Part shown: in pieces, positions 9,491 through 19,159 of the stretch
How positions within the stretch are numbered: position 1 is the stretch's first letter
Layout: every line of letters begins with the position of its first letter
Assembly (NCBI RefSeq): GCF_048541585.1
Contig: NZ_CP183303.1
Coordinates: 930,001-994,000 of the forward strand
From: Legionella_C sp048541585
Lineage (GTDB): Bacteria; Pseudomonadota; Gammaproteobacteria; Legionellales; Legionellaceae
DNA: 64,000 nucleotides
Direction of reading: 5' to 3'
Notes under the pieces: model-generated
What the model was told of the DNA's origin: nothing
Databases searched by the model: none
The model's input: the letters and a program-made list of their open reading frames with translations, nothing else
Made by a program: the position numbers and the translations under genes

Positions 9491-9655
9491 TTACGGGAGA
9501 ATACTTACATTTTTATTATCGTCTACTTGAATATTTTGCAAAATGACATTATTTGCTAACGCTTTGATGCCATCATTAGCTAGGTTTATTTTAGCGCCAC
9601 TATCAATATGGATATTATTTGCTGTTATTTCATTAGATCTATTTATAAAAAACTT
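9491..9655 (-). pseudogene. C-terminal fragment of a repeat-type protein
   Basis: A minus-strand frame ending at 9491 encodes ANNIHIDSGAKINLANDG and then IKALANNVILQNIQV. This alternating hydrophobic pattern is typical of parallel beta-helix (pectate-lyase/adhesin-like) coils. It has no start codon and sits directly downstream of the next gene, so it looks like the leftover tail of a lost gene. Confidence 0.35.
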
Positions 9656-9687
9656 ATTGGTCGTACTAAGTCTTTTAAAACAAAAGT

Positions 9688-11547
9688 TTATTTTAAACCA
9701 TTAAGAGCACTTTTAGGAGAAAAATTAGTTGCCCACTCTTTTTCCTCTTTAAAAAATAATTGTCTTAATACTTTGGGCGCTTTAACAAGTAAACCCGCTT
9801 TAATAGCTAGGATTTTAATGTCTATTACAATAGATATTTGTGGGCTATTAATTATAGTTAATTCTGCAAAGCAGCTTTTTAAATGTTTCTTAAACTCTAA
9901 CTGCATAGCTGGAGTTGGGTTTAAAAAGTAATCTATTGCTGATTGTTTTAGTCTTATGGCAGCAATAATTATTTTATTGCCATCGACTACATTTCCTTGT
10001 GCTTTCAGCTCTTCACCATAATTTTGGAGTGATTCAATTTGTTCATATAAAAGAAAACGCTTATATGTTTCTTTTAATATATTCTTGATTGCAGGTTGAA
10101 GATTAAAAAAATCATCAGGATCTTCTCTAAGAAGCTTTTTAATATCTTCGCTAGTTGGCCTATTGTCTGATGTCATTGCACAAATAAGTTCAACAAGTTC
10201 TTCATTGCCTAAGAAAGAAGCATCCGATAATAATCTGACTAATTCCTCTCTTGGTGGCTTATTATCAGTCTTCATCTGAATCAAAAACTGCAGTACTTGA
10301 TAGTTAGAGAAAGTATTTGCCTTATCTAAAATAGCTGTAATTGTCGTAGTGCTAAGTTTAATTTCATTCGTTAATCTAATTAGGATTTCTATGATGTCCC
10401 ATTGATTATTTGCTAACGCCTTGTTAGCGACTTCTTCTATAATTTCACTATCTAGTTTGTTTGCAGTGGTTAGTGAGATAAGTGATTGTACCTGTAGTAA
10501 ATCCTCTTCTTCTGCTGCTTTTATTAATTTTAATTTTACTTGCTCTGGTGTGAGATTAGCTAGGTAAGTTCTATATATTTCGTTATTAGAAAATTTACTA
10601 TCTATAAAAGTTGACGCGAATTGATATAAAGATGCATCTTTTTGAGTTTTCAAAATACATTTGGCGCTTTGAACAAATTCATCACAGTATATAGGCCATT
10701 GTGTTTTTAATTCGTTAGGTAGTTCTTCAAAGGCTGAAAAAAGTTGTTCAAGATAAAATTGTATTTCAATATTTTTGCTTATATTTATACCTTTACGTCT
10801 TAAATAATCATTAAATTTAACCGAGTGACCATCTATCTCTAATTTTACTTTATATTGCGTTCGAAATTGCTTCAATGATTTAGATTGTTTCGTATCAATT
10901 GGTTTTGGTGAATTTTCTGTATGTTTTCTTATAAAATCAGTAAGGTGAGGTACTTTTAATAATTCATTGGGTAATATCGCCCAGGCCATTCCTTGCTCAT
11001 TAGGCAAATCTGAGCGTTCTTTTATTAATTTTAATAAATTGGCTAATCTATAGGTGCCATCAGGATGTTTGGCTGTACAATCTTTGGCTACTACAAGGGA
11101 GGCTGTATGACATGAGTAGTTATCGCTTTGAAAAGCATCTTCTACCGCATAGGTTGGAATAGTCGTATCTTTAAAAAATGATTTCACAAATTTCAATTGT
11201 TTATTTTTTCTAGCTGTACCTTGAGAGTCAATAACTAACAGTATTTCTTCATTGTTTTCTTTAATATATAAAAGAGTGAGAGAGTGGTGTCCTAGGCTTT
11301 TTTCATTAATAATGAAAGCTTGACGATAATCTCTAAGGTTTAAAATTTTTTTTCTTAAACGTTTTATATCAAATTCTATAAGGTCTAAATTGTGGTGATA
11401 AGTTAAATTGGTAGAATATTTTCGATTATAAAAGCGAATAGCAATCTCAATTCCACTTGGTTTTAATTCTACTCTAGACCCAACGGCATGTCCGAAAATA
11501 GTTTCTTGTTGTAAAATAAAATAATTATTAAAAATAAACTGCTTCAT
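9688..11547 (-). CDS. Clan CE (YopJ/Ulp1-like) cysteine protease or acetyltransferase candidate with helical repeat C-terminus
   Basis: 619 residues, no signal peptide, one gene. The N-terminal ~200 residues carry the ordered His-Asp-Gln-Cys of clan CE: GHHSLTLLYI (H87/H88), ILLVIDSQGT (D107), then FQSDNYSCHTASLVV with Q140 and C146. This is the arrangement in Ulp1 deSUMOylases, YopJ-type acetyltransferases and the SidE deubiquitinase domain. Residues ~330-480 form repeated helical pairs of about 35 residues (LIKAAEEEDLLQVQSLI, LANNQWDIIEILIRLT, LGNEELVELICAMT) that resemble degenerate ankyrin repeats. Prediction: a translocated enzyme acting on host ubiquitin-like conjugates or acetylating host proteins. 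Fold and motif are seen; substrate is unknown. Confidence 0.8.
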   Translation of the reverse strand: MKQFIFNNYFILQQETIFGHAVGSRVELKPSGIEIAIRFYNRKYSTNLTYHHNLDLIEFDIKRLRKKILNLRDYRQAFIINEKSLGHHSLTLLYIKENNEEILLVIDSQGTARKNKQLKFVKSFFKDTTIPTYAVEDAFQSDNYSCHTASLVVAKDCTAKHPDGTYRLANLLKLIKERSDLPNEQGMAWAILPNELLKVPHLTDFIRKHTENSPKPIDTKQSKSLKQFRTQYKVKLEIDGHSVKFNDYLRRKGINISKNIEIQFYLEQLFSAFEELPNELKTQWPIYCDEFVQSAKCILKTQKDASLYQFASTFIDSKFSNNEIYRTYLANLTPEQVKLKLIKAAEEEDLLQVQSLISLTTANKLDSEIIEEVANKALANNQWDIIEILIRLTNEIKLSTTTITAILDKANTFSNYQVLQFLIQMKTDNKPPREELVRLLSDASFLGNEELVELICAMTSDNRPTSEDIKKLLREDPDDFFNLQPAIKNILKETYKRFLLYEQIESLQNYGEELKAQGNVVDGNKIIIAAIRLKQSAIDYFLNPTPAMQLEFKKHLKSCFAELTIINSPQISIVIDIKILAIKAGLLVKAPKVLRQLFFKEEKEWATNFSPKSALNGLK

Positions 11548-11971
11548 AGCGATACCTCTGCTTTTTGTAGAGTAATTTTAGATTTATTACTAAAAAAAAC
11601 ATTACATACTGTGGTGTGTTTTCCTTGCGTGATTTTGAGCACTTTCATTAGCCTGTTTTATCCTTTGATATACCGCATATAAAGAAAAATCTCTTTTTAA
11701 AAAATCATTAAAAATAATTAAATATTTAAACAATAAGTACTATTTTAATACTAATGTTGTTTGGTGGGAACCTAGAGATTTGGAAATTATAAATTTACAA
11801 ATTGGAAATAAATGCCAGATAAAAATAGGATCTTAGTTGCAGGGTATTTTTGATTGTCTTTATAGACGCTACAAATTCCGGCGTGTTGCAACAGTGCTAT
11901 TTTTTGTTCTAATCTTACCTTAAGTAGTGTACTTTTCTGTCTAAAATACGCATTTATTTAATAAGATAACT
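11548..11971. other. Intergenic, 424 bp, divergent
   Basis: Separates two divergent genes. AT-rich with no RNA gene, repeat or gene fragment that I can support; presumably the two promoters. Confidence 0.5.
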
Positions 11972-12466
11972 ATGACATTTATTTTAACGTTAGAACTGGA
12001 TTCAGTGCTGCAAAATTTTTTTGAGCAACAACGCCGGCAGTACTATCCCTCTAATTTAAATAAAGTTCCAGCTCATGTGAGTGTTTTTCATCAACTTCCG
12101 GAAAAACACTTTGCTAAAATTAATACCAAGCTCAATGAAATTACATCGACTAATGTTTGTGTGCCGGTAACTATATCAGGGATAAAATTTTTAGGTAGGG
12201 GCAATGCTTATTCTCTAGACTTTGACCAAACGTTATTTTTACAGCTGCGTAAAGCATGGGATAGTTGGTTAATTTTGCAAGATAAACAAACTTGGCAACC
12301 TCATGTTACAATACAAAATAAAGTTTCTATAGAAGAAGCTAAATTATTAAATCAAGCACTTTATACTCAGAATGCCCCTTTATGGGGAAGTATTATTGGT
12401 TTAAATTTATGGCGATACTTAGATGGACCATGGGAATTCGTTAAAATGTATCAGTTTCAACTCTAA
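11972..12466 (+). CDS. 2H phosphoesterase, 2'-5' RNA ligase (LigT)-like
   Basis: 164 residues with the two histidine motifs of the 2H superfamily: HVS at 35-37 (PAHVSVFHQLP) and HVT at 111-113 (WQPHVTIQNKVS). Members hydrolyse or form 2',5' or cyclic phosphodiester bonds in small RNAs or nucleotides, in the cytoplasm. Both motifs are intact, so it should be active. The natural substrate cannot be told from sequence. It ends only five bases from the convergent glycosyltransferase gene. Confidence 0.87.
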   Translation: MTFILTLELDSVLQNFFEQQRRQYYPSNLNKVPAHVSVFHQLPEKHFAKINTKLNEITSTNVCVPVTISGIKFLGRGNAYSLDFDQTLFLQLRKAWDSWLILQDKQTWQPHVTIQNKVSIEEAKLLNQALYTQNAPLWGSIIGLNLWRYLDGPWEFVKMYQFQL

Positions 12467-12471
12467 TGCTG

Positions 12472-13647
12472 CTACTTATGCAACCTATAAAAAGTAACGA
12501 GTTTTTTTAATGGAAAAAACTTTCCGCCCCAATATATCCCTTGTCTTAAAATACATAAACTGACAGAACGTATGCCTATATATAAAGTTATCAGCGCAGC
12601 CAGCGGGTAACAAAGAGCATAGACTTTTGACACCTTTAATTGGTGACAACTTAGCATGACTGCAAAAACCATACTTATAATCGATAGGCTACTAAATAAT
12701 AAACTTAAATTACTAGATAAAGTTAAGCCCAATAATGGAATAAATATAAAGGTCAGAAAACTAAGTAATGCCATCACTGATTTAACAAGGCTAAAATCAA
12801 AGAAAGCAAAAATATTTTTTTCAAACCCAAATTTACACGCCCTAATTGTTTCATACCACGGAAGAGTTAATAAACTTTCCGAGTTTGCGATGCCTTGTTT
12901 GATTAAGTGCTGTTTAAGCTGACGTGCTAGGCCAACGTCATCAATCGGATTTAAGGCTAAAGACTCTACTCCGCCAATTAGGTTAAGTGCCTCTCTACTT
13001 ACACAATTAAAAGCGCCAATTCCTACCGCATCTTTAGAGTTCTTACTCTTAATTCGCCAAGGCATCATAGAAAGCAACATGATATAGAGTAAAAAAGGCA
13101 TAAATATTTTCATGCTCAAATGTGTTATTTCAATTTTTGGTGATAACGTTAAATGCTCTAACTTTTCAGTTAGCATATAATCTATAGCTTTACTGAGCGT
13201 AGAGGGTTTAAAGTTAACATCAGCATCGGTAAACACAATATAATCACCTGTTGCATGTTTCAGACCTTCATGCAAGGCATGTGGCTTGCCTAACCAATCA
13301 AAGGGTAATGTTTTTATTTTTATTAATTTTAAATGTCGATTTTTGTTAGCTATTTGATTTGCTATTTTATAACTTAAATCTGTGGAGCGGTCATCTACAG
13401 CAATAACCTCATAATTAGGGTAATCTAAGGAACACAAGGATATCATAGCACTGTTTAAACTTTGTTGCTCATTATGAAAAGGAACAATAATAGATATTTT
13501 AGGCCAGACATGCATATGGTTAATACAGCGCTTTTCTAAGCGCTCAGTGGAACGGTAAAGGTAAATAAGATTAAATAGGCTATATACATTGCCTATTACC
13601 ACTATAAACAATACCACTAACCAAAGCCAGTAAAGGGATAAGTACAT
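12472..13647 (-). CDS. Membrane family 2 glycosyltransferase (HpnB-like)
   Basis: One N-terminal membrane helix (residues 5-30), a GT-A catalytic domain and three or four C-terminal helices (~265-375). Motifs: ISIIVPFHNE (51-60), VDDRSTD with the nucleotide-binding aspartates (85-86), the DxD-like DAD (141-143) and the acceptor-side NPIDDVGLARQL. The architecture matches hopene-associated glycosyltransferase HpnB and similar processive or lipid-linked enzymes, acting at the cytoplasmic face of the inner membrane. The sugar and acceptor are unknown. Length (391) is usual. No hopanoid genes are visible nearby. Confidence 0.87.
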   Translation of the reverse strand: MYLSLYWLWLVVLFIVVIGNVYSLFNLIYLYRSTERLEKRCINHMHVWPKISIIVPFHNEQQSLNSAMISLCSLDYPNYEVIAVDDRSTDLSYKIANQIANKNRHLKLIKIKTLPFDWLGKPHALHEGLKHATGDYIVFTDADVNFKPSTLSKAIDYMLTEKLEHLTLSPKIEITHLSMKIFMPFLLYIMLLSMMPWRIKSKNSKDAVGIGAFNCVSREALNLIGGVESLALNPIDDVGLARQLKQHLIKQGIANSESLLTLPWYETIRACKFGFEKNIFAFFDFSLVKSVMALLSFLTFIFIPLLGLTLSSNLSLLFSSLSIISMVFAVMLSCHQLKVSKVYALCYPLAALITLYIGIRSVSLCILRQGIYWGGKFFPLKKLVTFYRLHK

Positions 13648-13830
13648 CTTTATAATTTTAACTCAACTGAAACTTTCTATATTAATGGTAGGCTAAATAA
13701 AATTAAACCTTAAAATTAACTAGCTAAGGGGAAAAGTGCTCAATTCATAAAAAATAAGTGATTGAAAATAAAAATTAATTTTTTTATGATGAGAAGTTAT
13801 ATTTAAATTTTTTCTAGGGAGAGAAATGAT

Positions 13831-16245
13831 ATGACTTATAGATGGATATCTCGTCTTTTGTCTCTTTGTATTTTTCTTGTTTCATTTTCACATGCTGCCG
13901 TAGCCCAAAAAGCGGTTCCAGTCAGTATAAAATATGAGAAAAATTCAATTGTGATTAACAATAAATCCGATAAGGATATTAACTTAAATAAGACTAAACT
14001 GCGGTTTAATTATTTTGGTCGAGTATTTAAAATTACGACGGAGCAACAAAAAGCCTCAGAAGTTAAATTTGAATTACAAGACATGAGACAAAGTGGCGGT
14101 AATAAAGTTTATACTATTTCCTTCGATAGTAACCAGAAGAACATATTACCTCCCAACGCCTCTTTGAAATTAAAATTGGTGACTGATAAAAAAGATGTTC
14201 CTAACAATTTTCAATTCCTTGCTCCTGAGCCCGTAAATGTCACTGTTTCAGTACGTAATACAGATTGGGTTGAAGTCATCTCCATTTGTAATACATCAGG
14301 AAAGAGTATACCGCTAAATAATATTGAATTTGATTTCAATTACAGCCTACCTATGCCAAAAAACATCTGGGGATCTCCATGGGCTGATTGGAAAGTAGCT
14401 AGTCAAACAGGAAATCAAGTGGTTTTGATAGGTGGTACACCCTATACTCCAGAGCTTCCATCTGACCCCGGTTGTATGAATCCACTTACCATAAAATTTA
14501 ATGCTTCTCCTTCTGCACCTGCACCTACAGGCCCATTTGTTTTTAAAGCAGAAACAGGTAATACCTCTTTAGTGGGCAACCTACATATTAGTTTAGGCGC
14601 AGCTCCAGATGGGACTTTACCTAAGCCTGTTATAACCGTTGCAGGTTCCAATACAAATCTCCAAAAAACACTTAATTGGGGAACTAATTGGGATGTTACT
14701 AACTTACCTGTGGGTACGTATACGGTTTCTGGCTCTACAGTTAGTGGCGGCGGTCAAACCTATTTAACCGATCCTCTGAATGTTCAAGTACAAAACCAGC
14801 AAACAACAAATGTTACGGTGAGCTATCACGTTACACCAACGACAGCAGTCACAGTACATCTTATTAATGCACCTACTGCTCAAGTTCCTTTGACCTTGAC
14901 AGGAAAAAACTCAACGCTTACTCGAACTGTAACGAATGGTACAGTGTTAAATTTGGCAAAAGATACATACCAGGTTGCATCCAATATAACGGGGTACAGT
15001 TTTGTAGCTATGCCTAACCCGTTAGTAGTACCTAATACTGCCGATCTAAATATTACTTATACGCCAACTAACAATGGTGATGCTGGAAGTCGCAAAATTA
15101 ATTTTGTGAACCAATGCCCATTCTCTGTTTGGTTTGGCTTTATAAGCGGAGCAACACCAAATAAAGCGGGCGGTGAGACCTGTGTAACGGATGCCGATTG
15201 TCATCCTAACAATACGTGTGTTGACAGAGGTGCTGGAGGAAAGCATTGTTTCTGGACTAATCCAGTTCCAGCAGATAATAACTTTAAGCTGGCTCCCAAT
15301 GGTGGCTCTAATAGTGTAGTAATCCCATTTGTTACATTACCAAATGGAGCAGTATGGAGTGGTGCTGCTGCAGGTCGAACAAATTGCACCGCTGCTGGAT
15401 GTGAAACAGGGGATTGTGGTGGTGGAGAGGGCGGCTGTCCTGCAGGAAAAGGATTTAAACAACCTGCCACACAAGCGGAGTTTACATTTCAAGTATCAGA
15501 TTCTGATTACTATGATATTGAAGCCGTAAATGGATTGAATATACCAGTGGCTATGGCTCCGATTAATACACCTGTCAATCCTAATGATCCTTACAGTTGC
15601 GGAGCACCAGGTGCTACGACTCCAATTACAAATGTCGGCGCATGTACTTGGAATTTAAACCCTAACTTGGTCGAATATAATTGGGTGCGTGCGGGTGGCT
15701 CTGCTTGTACAGCAAGTTCTGATTGTCAAAACGGTACTGTTTGTGGTTTAAGTTTTAATCCAGGTAAAACGCCTTTGCTGCAAAAGACATGCGGAAAGTT
15801 ACTTGGTTATTGGAACGCAAACCAAATCTGCGGTGTTCAACCAAATTATGGAGCGCCTTTTAATTGCCAACAACAGTTACCTGCGCCTAATAATGCATTT
15901 AAAGTATTTCAATTGCTAGGTTGTGCTCCCATTCCATCCTGCTATCAAGGTAATGCCCAAAATAATTGTTGTGGTTGTGTGAATTGGGATCAAGTGGGTG
16001 TAAATGTTCCGCCTGCGCCTTTCACAAAACAGTGTGTTAATAAGAACGATTATTGGGTTTCCAATGTAATGCCTGGTCTGAAGTGGATAAAACAAGCTTG
16101 TCCTACTGCTTATACTTATCCCTTTGATGACATGAGCAGTACCTTCATGTGTAAATCAATGAAAGACAGACAAGGTACTCAAGTAAACAGTGTGGATTAT
16201 ACGATTACCTTCTGTCCTGGCGGTAAAACAGGGGGAGTATCGTAA
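13831..16245 (+). CDS. Secreted modular protein with thaumatin-like domain
   Basis: A signal peptide (residues 1-26, ending AAVAQ) is followed by a beta-rich module (~27-130) and a module of ~105 residues (~135-240, NTDWVEVISICNTSG to PTGPFVF) that recurs in the GH16 and GH18-like proteins of this window. Next come one or two Ig-like modules (~247-410) and a cysteine-rich thaumatin-like domain (~421-795). The last is recognised from FVNQCPFSVWFGF, the TGDCGG and CPAGKGF region, CGLSF, NCCGCVNWDQ and the near-C-terminal CPTAYTYPFDDMSSTFMC. Thaumatin-like proteins bind or cut beta-1,3-glucans. It probably leaves the cell by type II secretion, targeting fungal, algal or plant glucans. GGGAGAGAA precedes the ATG. 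Confidence 0.92.
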   Translation: MTYRWISRLLSLCIFLVSFSHAAVAQKAVPVSIKYEKNSIVINNKSDKDINLNKTKLRFNYFGRVFKITTEQQKASEVKFELQDMRQSGGNKVYTISFDSNQKNILPPNASLKLKLVTDKKDVPNNFQFLAPEPVNVTVSVRNTDWVEVISICNTSGKSIPLNNIEFDFNYSLPMPKNIWGSPWADWKVASQTGNQVVLIGGTPYTPELPSDPGCMNPLTIKFNASPSAPAPTGPFVFKAETGNTSLVGNLHISLGAAPDGTLPKPVITVAGSNTNLQKTLNWGTNWDVTNLPVGTYTVSGSTVSGGGQTYLTDPLNVQVQNQQTTNVTVSYHVTPTTAVTVHLINAPTAQVPLTLTGKNSTLTRTVTNGTVLNLAKDTYQVASNITGYSFVAMPNPLVVPNTADLNITYTPTNNGDAGSRKINFVNQCPFSVWFGFISGATPNKAGGETCVTDADCHPNNTCVDRGAGGKHCFWTNPVPADNNFKLAPNGGSNSVVIPFVTLPNGAVWSGAAAGRTNCTAAGCETGDCGGGEGGCPAGKGFKQPATQAEFTFQVSDSDYYDIEAVNGLNIPVAMAPINTPVNPNDPYSCGAPGATTPITNVGACTWNLNPNLVEYNWVRAGGSACTASSDCQNGTVCGLSFNPGKTPLLQKTCGKLLGYWNANQICGVQPNYGAPFNCQQQLPAPNNAFKVFQLLGCAPIPSCYQGNAQNNCCGCVNWDQVGVNVPPAPFTKQCVNKNDYWVSNVMPGLKWIKQACPTAYTYPFDDMSSTFMCKSMKDRQGTQVNSVDYTITFCPGGKTGGVS

Positions 16246-16264
16246 TTAACAATTTTATGCAAGT

Positions 16265-16291
16265 AAATCGGAGGCATAAGCCTCCGATTTT
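16265..16291 (+). terminator. Rho-independent terminator of the thaumatin-domain gene
   Basis: Perfect stem AAATCGGAGGC / GCCTCCGATTT with an ATAA loop, ending in a short T-rich tail, 20 nt past the stop codon. Confidence 0.85.
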
Positions 16292-16414
16292 ATTAAGTAA
16301 ACCCCGATAAACCCTTGCGACACAGCAATCGCGTCAAATAAACAAGTTAGGCAAGAGGTCTATTGCACCTTTTGAAGTAGAAGGGAATACAAGATGAACT
16401 TAGGAGAAATGTTT

Positions 16415-18358
16415 ATGAAAAAAAAATCGATAAACTATAGTGTTATCGGATTTTTGTTACTGCAAAAAAGCATCTTAGTTTATGCGCAATCGATACCTGA
16501 TGTCGGTATAAATTTTCAAGGTAATAATATCATTCTTACCAACAATTCCAATAAACCTTTAAATCTAAAAGATATCAGCTTACAGTTTGATTACAGTGGC
16601 CAAATTTATGAAATAAAAAACGCAGAAGATAATAGCGTTCTAAATTTCTCCTATAGACCAAGAGGCGTTGATACAGATAGCATTATTTATGCCGCTAATG
16701 TATCCAGAACGGATCAGAAATTGTTACCCAAAAAATCAGTAAAGTTGGTTTTACAAACGGATAATCGGTCTTCTCCACGTGGTTTAACGGTGAATACCGC
16801 CCCCACTCCAGTCAATGTTAGTATTAGCGCTAATAACTCAAATTGGACCAATACAATTTCCATTTGTAATACTTCTGGAAAAAATCTTTCTTTGCATAAT
16901 ATTGAATTGAGTTTTAATTATTCATCTCCTATGCCTTTAACCATTTGGGGTAAGCCCTGGGCAAATTGGCAGATTGCAAGTCAAACAAATGGGTCTGTTA
17001 TTTTAATAGGTGGAACAGAAACGACTCCAGACTTGCCACCAGATCCAAGTTGTATGAGACCTTTAAAAGTTAAATTTGAATCTTCTCCTTCTACACCTTT
17101 ACCTACTGGACCATTTGTCTTTAAATCAGACACAGGAGGCAATCTAGATGGAGCTTGTACATTTGATAAAAATAAAACCTGTACTTTGTACAAAGATATA
17201 TTAAATGATATATCACCAAGTGGTCTGCATTATTATGGCCCAACGAATTATGATCATCGCTTTTCAGGTGAAATCAATGTTTTTAAAGCAAATTTAGTAA
17301 CCCCCTATACAGACAATGTGAATTTACCAGGGCAAATTAAATTAACAGCCAATCGAGTTAATAACACTTTGTTTAATTCTGGGGAGATTATGACACGAGT
17401 CAACCTGGATCAGGCGCCTTATAATTCTCCAACAAAAATTACACCATTTACCACTAATGATATAAAACATGGTTACATTGAAGCACGAGTGAAATTACCC
17501 AAATGTGATGTAAGTGATGATGGATTATGTCAAAATAATGCTGCACCCGAATCCTATCATCGTGGCTTGTGGCCTTCAGTTTGGTTGCTTCCTACGCATG
17601 ATACAGATTGGCCTATGAATGGCGAAATCGATGTATTTGAGGCTTATCAACAGGGTAGATCTTTAAGTGAAGGAACAGCTACTTTACATTTTAATGGCAA
17701 TGATCCACGTTGCGGCAATGGTGATTGTAAGTTTGTAGGTTTCCACTTACCTTCTGCCTTTAGCAATGGTCCTCTTTATAATAATTTTCATACCTGGGGA
17801 TTTGAATGGGAGCCCGATCCAAATAGTGCTAAGGGCGGAATGATTCTTAATGGCTATTTCGATAATGTGAAGATTTGGGGTCCACTTGCTACTGATAGCT
17901 TGCCTGCAGATGGTCCCAATGCTTTTGCTCGTGGTTTCCATGATCCAAATGGTGGCTTTTATTTTATCACTGCATTGGCATTAGGTGGTGGTTATGCTGG
18001 AGCTCCCAGTCCGCATTTAAAAAGTGCCAGTATGTATATACAAAGTGTAAAAACTTATTCTGTGAAAACAGGCAATACACCCCCTGATAAAACTTGTTTA
18101 CCTCCAGCAAATATTAAATCTACTTATACGGCGGATAAAAAACAAATTACTCTCACTTGGGCAAAACCTGCCAATTCAGATACTATAGTAACCTACCAGG
18201 TAAATGATTGGCAAAATAAACTTATGTGGAAAGGCAATCAACTGACCTTTATAGATAAAACACTGCCTGGCAAGAATGGTAAATTTACCTATTTCCTTTA
18301 CTCAAATTGTACTTCCGGTATTTCTAAGGGCGTGCAATATGATGTAAACATTCAGTAG
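16415..18358 (+). CDS. Secreted GH16 endo-beta-glucanase with N-terminal binding modules
   Basis: I choose the ATG at 16415, eight bases after AGGAG (16402-16406), over upstream ATGs at 16394 and 16409; this gives 647 residues and a clean signal peptide ending near YAQ. Residues ~27-125 parallel the first module of the thaumatin protein. Residues ~131-237 are the shared module (NNSNWTNTISICNTSG to PTGPFVF). Residues ~245-560 are a GH16 domain with the catalytic GEIDVFE signature (nucleophile E404, acid/base E409) and GLWPSVWLLP upstream. The C-terminal ~85 residues look like fibronectin-III (ITLTWAKPANSD). Predicted to cut beta-1,3 or mixed-linkage glucan outside the cell. It lies downstream of the thaumatin gene but behind its terminator. 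Confidence 0.93.
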   Translation: MKKKSINYSVIGFLLLQKSILVYAQSIPDVGINFQGNNIILTNNSNKPLNLKDISLQFDYSGQIYEIKNAEDNSVLNFSYRPRGVDTDSIIYAANVSRTDQKLLPKKSVKLVLQTDNRSSPRGLTVNTAPTPVNVSISANNSNWTNTISICNTSGKNLSLHNIELSFNYSSPMPLTIWGKPWANWQIASQTNGSVILIGGTETTPDLPPDPSCMRPLKVKFESSPSTPLPTGPFVFKSDTGGNLDGACTFDKNKTCTLYKDILNDISPSGLHYYGPTNYDHRFSGEINVFKANLVTPYTDNVNLPGQIKLTANRVNNTLFNSGEIMTRVNLDQAPYNSPTKITPFTTNDIKHGYIEARVKLPKCDVSDDGLCQNNAAPESYHRGLWPSVWLLPTHDTDWPMNGEIDVFEAYQQGRSLSEGTATLHFNGNDPRCGNGDCKFVGFHLPSAFSNGPLYNNFHTWGFEWEPDPNSAKGGMILNGYFDNVKIWGPLATDSLPADGPNAFARGFHDPNGGFYFITALALGGGYAGAPSPHLKSASMYIQSVKTYSVKTGNTPPDKTCLPPANIKSTYTADKKQITLTWAKPANSDTIVTYQVNDWQNKLMWKGNQLTFIDKTLPGKNGKFTYFLYSNCTSGISKGVQYDVNIQ

Positions 18359-18400
18359 GGTTGCTATTGTTCAATTAGCTGTAACGTTATTTCTTTATTT

Positions 18401-18420
18401 GCTGGGCTTTTCAGCCCAGC
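18401..18420 (+). terminator. Hairpin downstream of the GH16 gene
   Basis: GCTGGGCT and AGCCCAGC form a GC-rich hairpin about 45 nt past the stop. No T-run follows; it may be a terminator or a copy of a dispersed palindromic repeat. Confidence 0.45.
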
Positions 18421-18490
18421 CTACGCTTGCTATCGATGCCGTTCATTGTATTAGAGCTTTATACTTTGGGTCTCTTAATTTCATTTTCCT

Positions 18491-19159
18491 CTAACGTTTT
18501 ATCAGTTGGCATTGAGCAATTGAATCTATTTGTTCATCACTAGGCCTTTTACTCTTTTTCGAAAAAAGCGACATTGGGCTTTGAGAGATTGAAGCAGAGT
18601 TTTGGGATATATCCTGTACTAATTTAGACTTGTTTTCAAGTTTTAAGTTATTGTTAGTATTTTTTGCTACTTGTTCTTTACTATCTTGTCCATAACAGTC
18701 AATCATTTCTTGAGGAAAATTAAATAAATCCTTTGATTCTGTTAATAATGGTTCCTCATCTTTATTTTTATAAATAACATTCATATCTTCAGGAAGAGAG
18801 CCCTCAAAGTCATAAGGTGCAATAGAATTGTAACTAAGAAGGTTAGAAGAAGAGGCAGGTGTTATGAAATGACAATTTTCTTCATAATCTTCCACTTCAG
18901 AAGTAAAAGTACTCTGGGTTTGAGCAGAATAGTTTGAAGAATAGCCATAATTATTACTATCGTTATTATTTTCAAATGAATCAACGAAAATGGCCGGTAA
19001 AGCATTAATTGAAGGCGTGCTTAAACTAGCGTAGCTTAAGGCGTCTGATGGGTGACTTTCTGTACTAGCATCGATAGGTTTAAAATATAACCCCTGTGCT
19101 TTTCGATTATCCCGAGCAACAGGACCAATCTTCTCTAATACAATTAATTTATTTATCAT
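18491..19159 (-). CDS. Hypothetical Ser/Asn-rich protein, 222 aa
   Basis: Unrecognised, low-complexity and probably largely disordered protein rich in Ser, Asn, Asp and Tyr, with no signal peptide. The C-terminal basic tail contains KKSKRPSDEQIDS; a similar KRPSDD occurs near the end of the protein at 56078-57190. The ATG at 19159 has no ribosome site and overlaps by 11 nt the end of an upstream 55-codon frame, so it may be the downstream part of a frameshifted or translationally coupled gene. Effector-like by composition only. Confidence 0.6.
   Translation of the reverse strand: MINKLIVLEKIGPVARDNRKAQGLYFKPIDASTESHPSDALSYASLSTPSINALPAIFVDSFENNNDSNNYGYSSNYSAQTQSTFTSEVEDYEENCHFITPASSSNLLSYNSIAPYDFEGSLPEDMNVIYKNKDEEPLLTESKDLFNFPQEMIDCYGQDSKEQVAKNTNNNLKLENKSKLVQDISQNSASISQSPMSLFSKKSKRPSDEQIDSIAQCQLIKR

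Noticed and set aside
9608..9931. 107-codon plus-strand frame
   Set aside because: Antisense to the end of the clan-CE candidate gene; no ribosome site and atypical composition.
13710..13737. CCTTA-N12-TAAGG dyad upstream of the thaumatin gene
   Set aside because: Spacing like the lux-box-like dyad but the arms do not match ACCT/AGGT; likely coincidence.
15201..15470. 89-codon minus-strand frame
   Set aside because: Shadow of the cysteine- and glycine-rich thaumatin domain on the other strand.
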